Shown here one piece after another: positions 61,931-64,000 of a DNA stretch of 64,000 nucleotides. The first letter of the stretch is position 1, and every line of letters starts with the position of its first letter. Origin of the DNA: Sorex araneus (taxonomy: Eukaryota; Chordata; Mammalia; Eulipotyphla; Soricidae); NCBI RefSeq assembly GCF_027595985.1, contig NC_073306.1:81134599-81198598 (forward strand), read 5' to 3'. The notes under the pieces were generated by a model. That model saw only the letters and a list, made by a program, of their open reading frames with translations. It ran no database searches and was not told the DNA's origin. Both the position numbers and the translations under genes were made by a program.

Positions 61931-62348
61931 GAGACTGATATCCAGTAGACACAAGGGCCAGGAATATTGCCCCATAGTTGGAAGTCTGTCTCATGAGCTA
62001 GGGGAGAAGGCAGCTGGAATAGAGAAGGATCACTAAGACAATGATGGTTGAAAGAATCGTTCAGGATGGGAGATGTGTGCTGAAAGTAGATAAAGGACCA
62101 AACGTGATGGCCTCTCAGTATCTGTATTGTAAACCATAATGCCCAAAAGTAGAGAGAGAGAGTATGGAGAAAACTGTCTGCCATGGAGGTAGGGGGAGGG
62201 CTTGAGAGGCGGGTCGGGGATATACTGGGGACATTGGTAGTGGAAAATGTACACTGGTGGAGGGATGGGTATTTCATCATTGTATGATCGAAACTCAAAC
62301 ATGAAAGCTTTGTAACTGTATCTCATGGTGATGCAATTTAAAAAAATG
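61931..62348 (+). mobile_element. L1 3'-UTR stub
   Basis: GAAGTCTGTCTCATGAGCTA, GATGGCCTCTCAGTATCTGT, a G-rich tract and CTCATGGTGATGCAATTTAA are the L1 3' UTR in order. ATGCATTCATAATAAAATAA follows it and matches the sequence before it. Confidence 0.85.
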
Positions 62349-62468
62349 GGATGCATTCATAATAAAATAATTCAAATGCTCAACATAATGAGGCAGTTAA
62401 TTTTAAATATTCACAATTTATAGGCACTTAAATTGTCAGCGTAAATTCAAATCAGGTTTTACTTTTAA

Positions 62469-62653
62469 TTATTTTTTTTTTAGGCTTTGGGCTATATCCA
62501 GCGATGTAGTAATCAGGGATTACTCCTGATTCTGCACTCAAGAACTACTGGTAGGCTCAGGGGACCTTATGGGATGCCAGGGATCAAATCCAGGTTGGCT
62601 GCATACAAGGCCAATACCTTACCCTACCCGCTGTACTATTGCTCTAGCTCCTG
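62469..62653 (-). mobile_element. SOR SINE with 15-bp TSD
   Basis: GGGCTATATCCAGCGATGTA, GGGATCAAATCCAGG and ACTATTGCTCTAGCTCC are present. The duplication AGGTTTTACTTTTAA is at 62454-62468 and 62654-62668. Confidence 0.9.
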
Positions 62654-62944
62654 AGGTTTTACTTTTAAATTTGCATGAAATTTAGCATTAAAAATTTTGG
62701 ATTTCAGACAGTTTAAATTTTCTATTGGTGATTATAGACTTTTAAACTGTTTTTTAAAAATAGCAAAGTTTTAGCTATTTTTAAAAGTGCAAATAGACTT
62801 AGTTGTAGTTGGAAAATAATGCTAACAGTAAAACAGAACCCTAACATTTTATATAAATGAAAGAGTAGCAAATTTAATTAATAATTATAAACTACAGTAA
62901 CACAAAGCTCATGAAATCTGAAAAGAAACAAAAGAAACAGTATT

Positions 62945-63077
62945 TGGTGGGGAGGGTCTGGGGGGGTTGGCTTTGTGCTGAGGTGAACCATATGTGGTGC
63001 TGGAATTCAAACTAGGTCACAGCCGCAGCCACATGCCAGGCAAGCACCTTAACCTCTGGGCTATCTCCCCAGCCCCC
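62945..63077 (-). mobile_element. Old SINE
   Basis: GAACCATATGTGGTGCTGGA, ATTCAAACTAGGTCACAGCC and GCTATCTCCCCAGCCCCC are in reverse orientation. Confidence 0.65.
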
Positions 63078-63437
63078 AAATATGAAACAGGCTTATACAA
63101 ATAAAGGACTAGCTCTCCTGACAAAGTGAAGTTTGTTTCAACGAAACAATTATTTAATCAGAATATTTAAATCCTAAGGTGACAAACTCTCTAATTATTT
63201 TTAAAATCTGCAAAACATAGTCTAAGACTTAAATCAATACAACAAATATGGGTGATATCACAGTCAGCATCTGTAACAAACTCCACAGTGGCACTAATAA
63301 ATAATAAAAATTAAATTTCATATCAGTTCTTAAAATTTTCTAAAATTCACAATCTGAACCCATTCATCAGATACAAAGAAAGTAATCATTTTCATCAGCG
63401 AACTCCTCAAATATCCACTTCCCATAAAATACTTTAA
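63078..63437. other. Intron stretch, nothing seen
   Basis: AT-rich, no repeat or exon recognised. Confidence 0.4.
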
Positions 63438-63727
63438 TCAGTCGGGATGGGAGATGTGTGCCAACAGTAGAAAACGGACCAAACATAATGACCTCTCAGT
63501 GTGTGTGTTATAAGCCATAATGCCCAAAAGTACAGAGAGTATGGGGAATATTGTCTGCCATGGAGACAGGGGGAGGGTGGAAAGGTGGGGAATAATGGGG
63601 ATATTGGTGGTGGGGAGTGTGCACTGGTGGAGGGATGGGTGTTTGATCATTATGTGACTGTAACCCTAACAGGAAAGCTTGTAACTATCTCACAGTGATT
63701 CAATAAAATTAAAAAAAAAAACAAAAA
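63438..63727 (+). mobile_element. L1 3'-UTR stub
   Basis: GATGGGAGATGTGTGCCAAC, ATGACCTCTCAGTGTGTGTG, a G-rich tract and CTCACAGTGATTCAATAAAA plus A-tail are present. Confidence 0.85.
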
Positions 63728-64000
63728 ACTGTAACTGACTTAAAAGGTACTATGGTTTTTCAGGAGTAATATTCAATAAAATAACAATGTTATCAACATA
63801 AGAAAAACTTACACCAGTAATGAAAAAATTATTAAACTTAGTTCTTTATTAAAAATAATTCAACACAGACAACATTACAAAAACACAATCAAATATTGGT
63901 AGAACAAATAAAATTAATATATCATGTTATATTATTTTAGTTTTAAGTAAGTGCAGTCATATTCCTTCAAGAGGAACTACTCCTGAATTAGTACAAATTT

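Larger units (their letters stand above)
56521..64000 (-). other. EVI5: EVI5 intron, partial (runs off the window)
   Basis: This is intron upstream (gene sense) of the exon at 56425-56520. No earlier EVI5 exon was found up to base 64000, so the preceding coiled-coil exon lies outside. Confidence 0.8.

Noticed and set aside
1..64000. CRISPR arrays, operons, phage or bacterial defence systems
   Set aside because: Direct repeats here are dispersed retroelements with poly(A) tails and TSDs. Splice sites and EVI5 exons show vertebrate DNA.

Overview
This is mammalian nuclear DNA, most likely from a shrew (Sorex or a close relative). It is AT-rich and intron-dominated. It is packed with a tRNA-derived SINE whose consensus starts GGGCTGGAGCGATAGCACAG, has a good A box and B box, and ends in GTGTGACCCAAAAAGC plus poly(A). 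I recognise this as the SOR-type SINE of shrews. The species call rests on that SINE and is from memory. There are no bacterial genes, operons, CRISPR arrays or phage.

One host gene is recognisable, on the minus strand: the 3' end of EVI5 (ecotropic viral integration site 5, a TBC-domain RabGAP). Three coding exons are visible: 56425-56520, 29929-30024 and the terminal exon 4278-4586. They are separated by introns of about 26.4 and 25.3 kb. Both internal exons are exactly 96 bp (32 codons, phase 0 at both ends) and encode the last part of the C-terminal coiled coil. The terminal exon encodes an acidic tail ending in S-T-T-V. The TBC domain and the rest of the coiled coil must lie beyond base 64000. 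Downstream of the stop (bases 4277 to about 700) is the presumed 3' UTR. It contains a second exon-like open frame at 1163-1288, with its own splice acceptor and a downstream ATTAAA, which I cannot assign.

The rest is intron filled with retroelements. (1) SOR SINEs of many ages, many young ones with exact target-site duplications (TSDs). (2) A second SINE family (here family B) with the same tRNA head but a different body and apparently no poly(A) tail. (3) 5'-truncated LINE-1 insertions: a young one at 14616-16032 that keeps an uninterrupted ORF2 C-terminus, an older one at 39036-39986, and several 3'-UTR stubs. (4) Ancient L1M, L2 and MIR fragments. (5) A composite retroposon in two copies (20349-21058 and about 36973-37600) that joins an L1-like 3' end to an unfamiliar GC-richer 5' part with a YY1-like motif and, in one copy, a monomer-like repeat.

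The items most worth a second look are the composite retroposon, the tailless family B SINE, a near-perfect 82-bp AT-rich palindrome at 54170-54251, a long CA repeat just inside a weak EVI5 donor site, the unassigned exon-like ORF at 1163-1288, and two places where a SINE has landed in the 5' TSD of an L1. No wholly new defence or metabolic system is visible.
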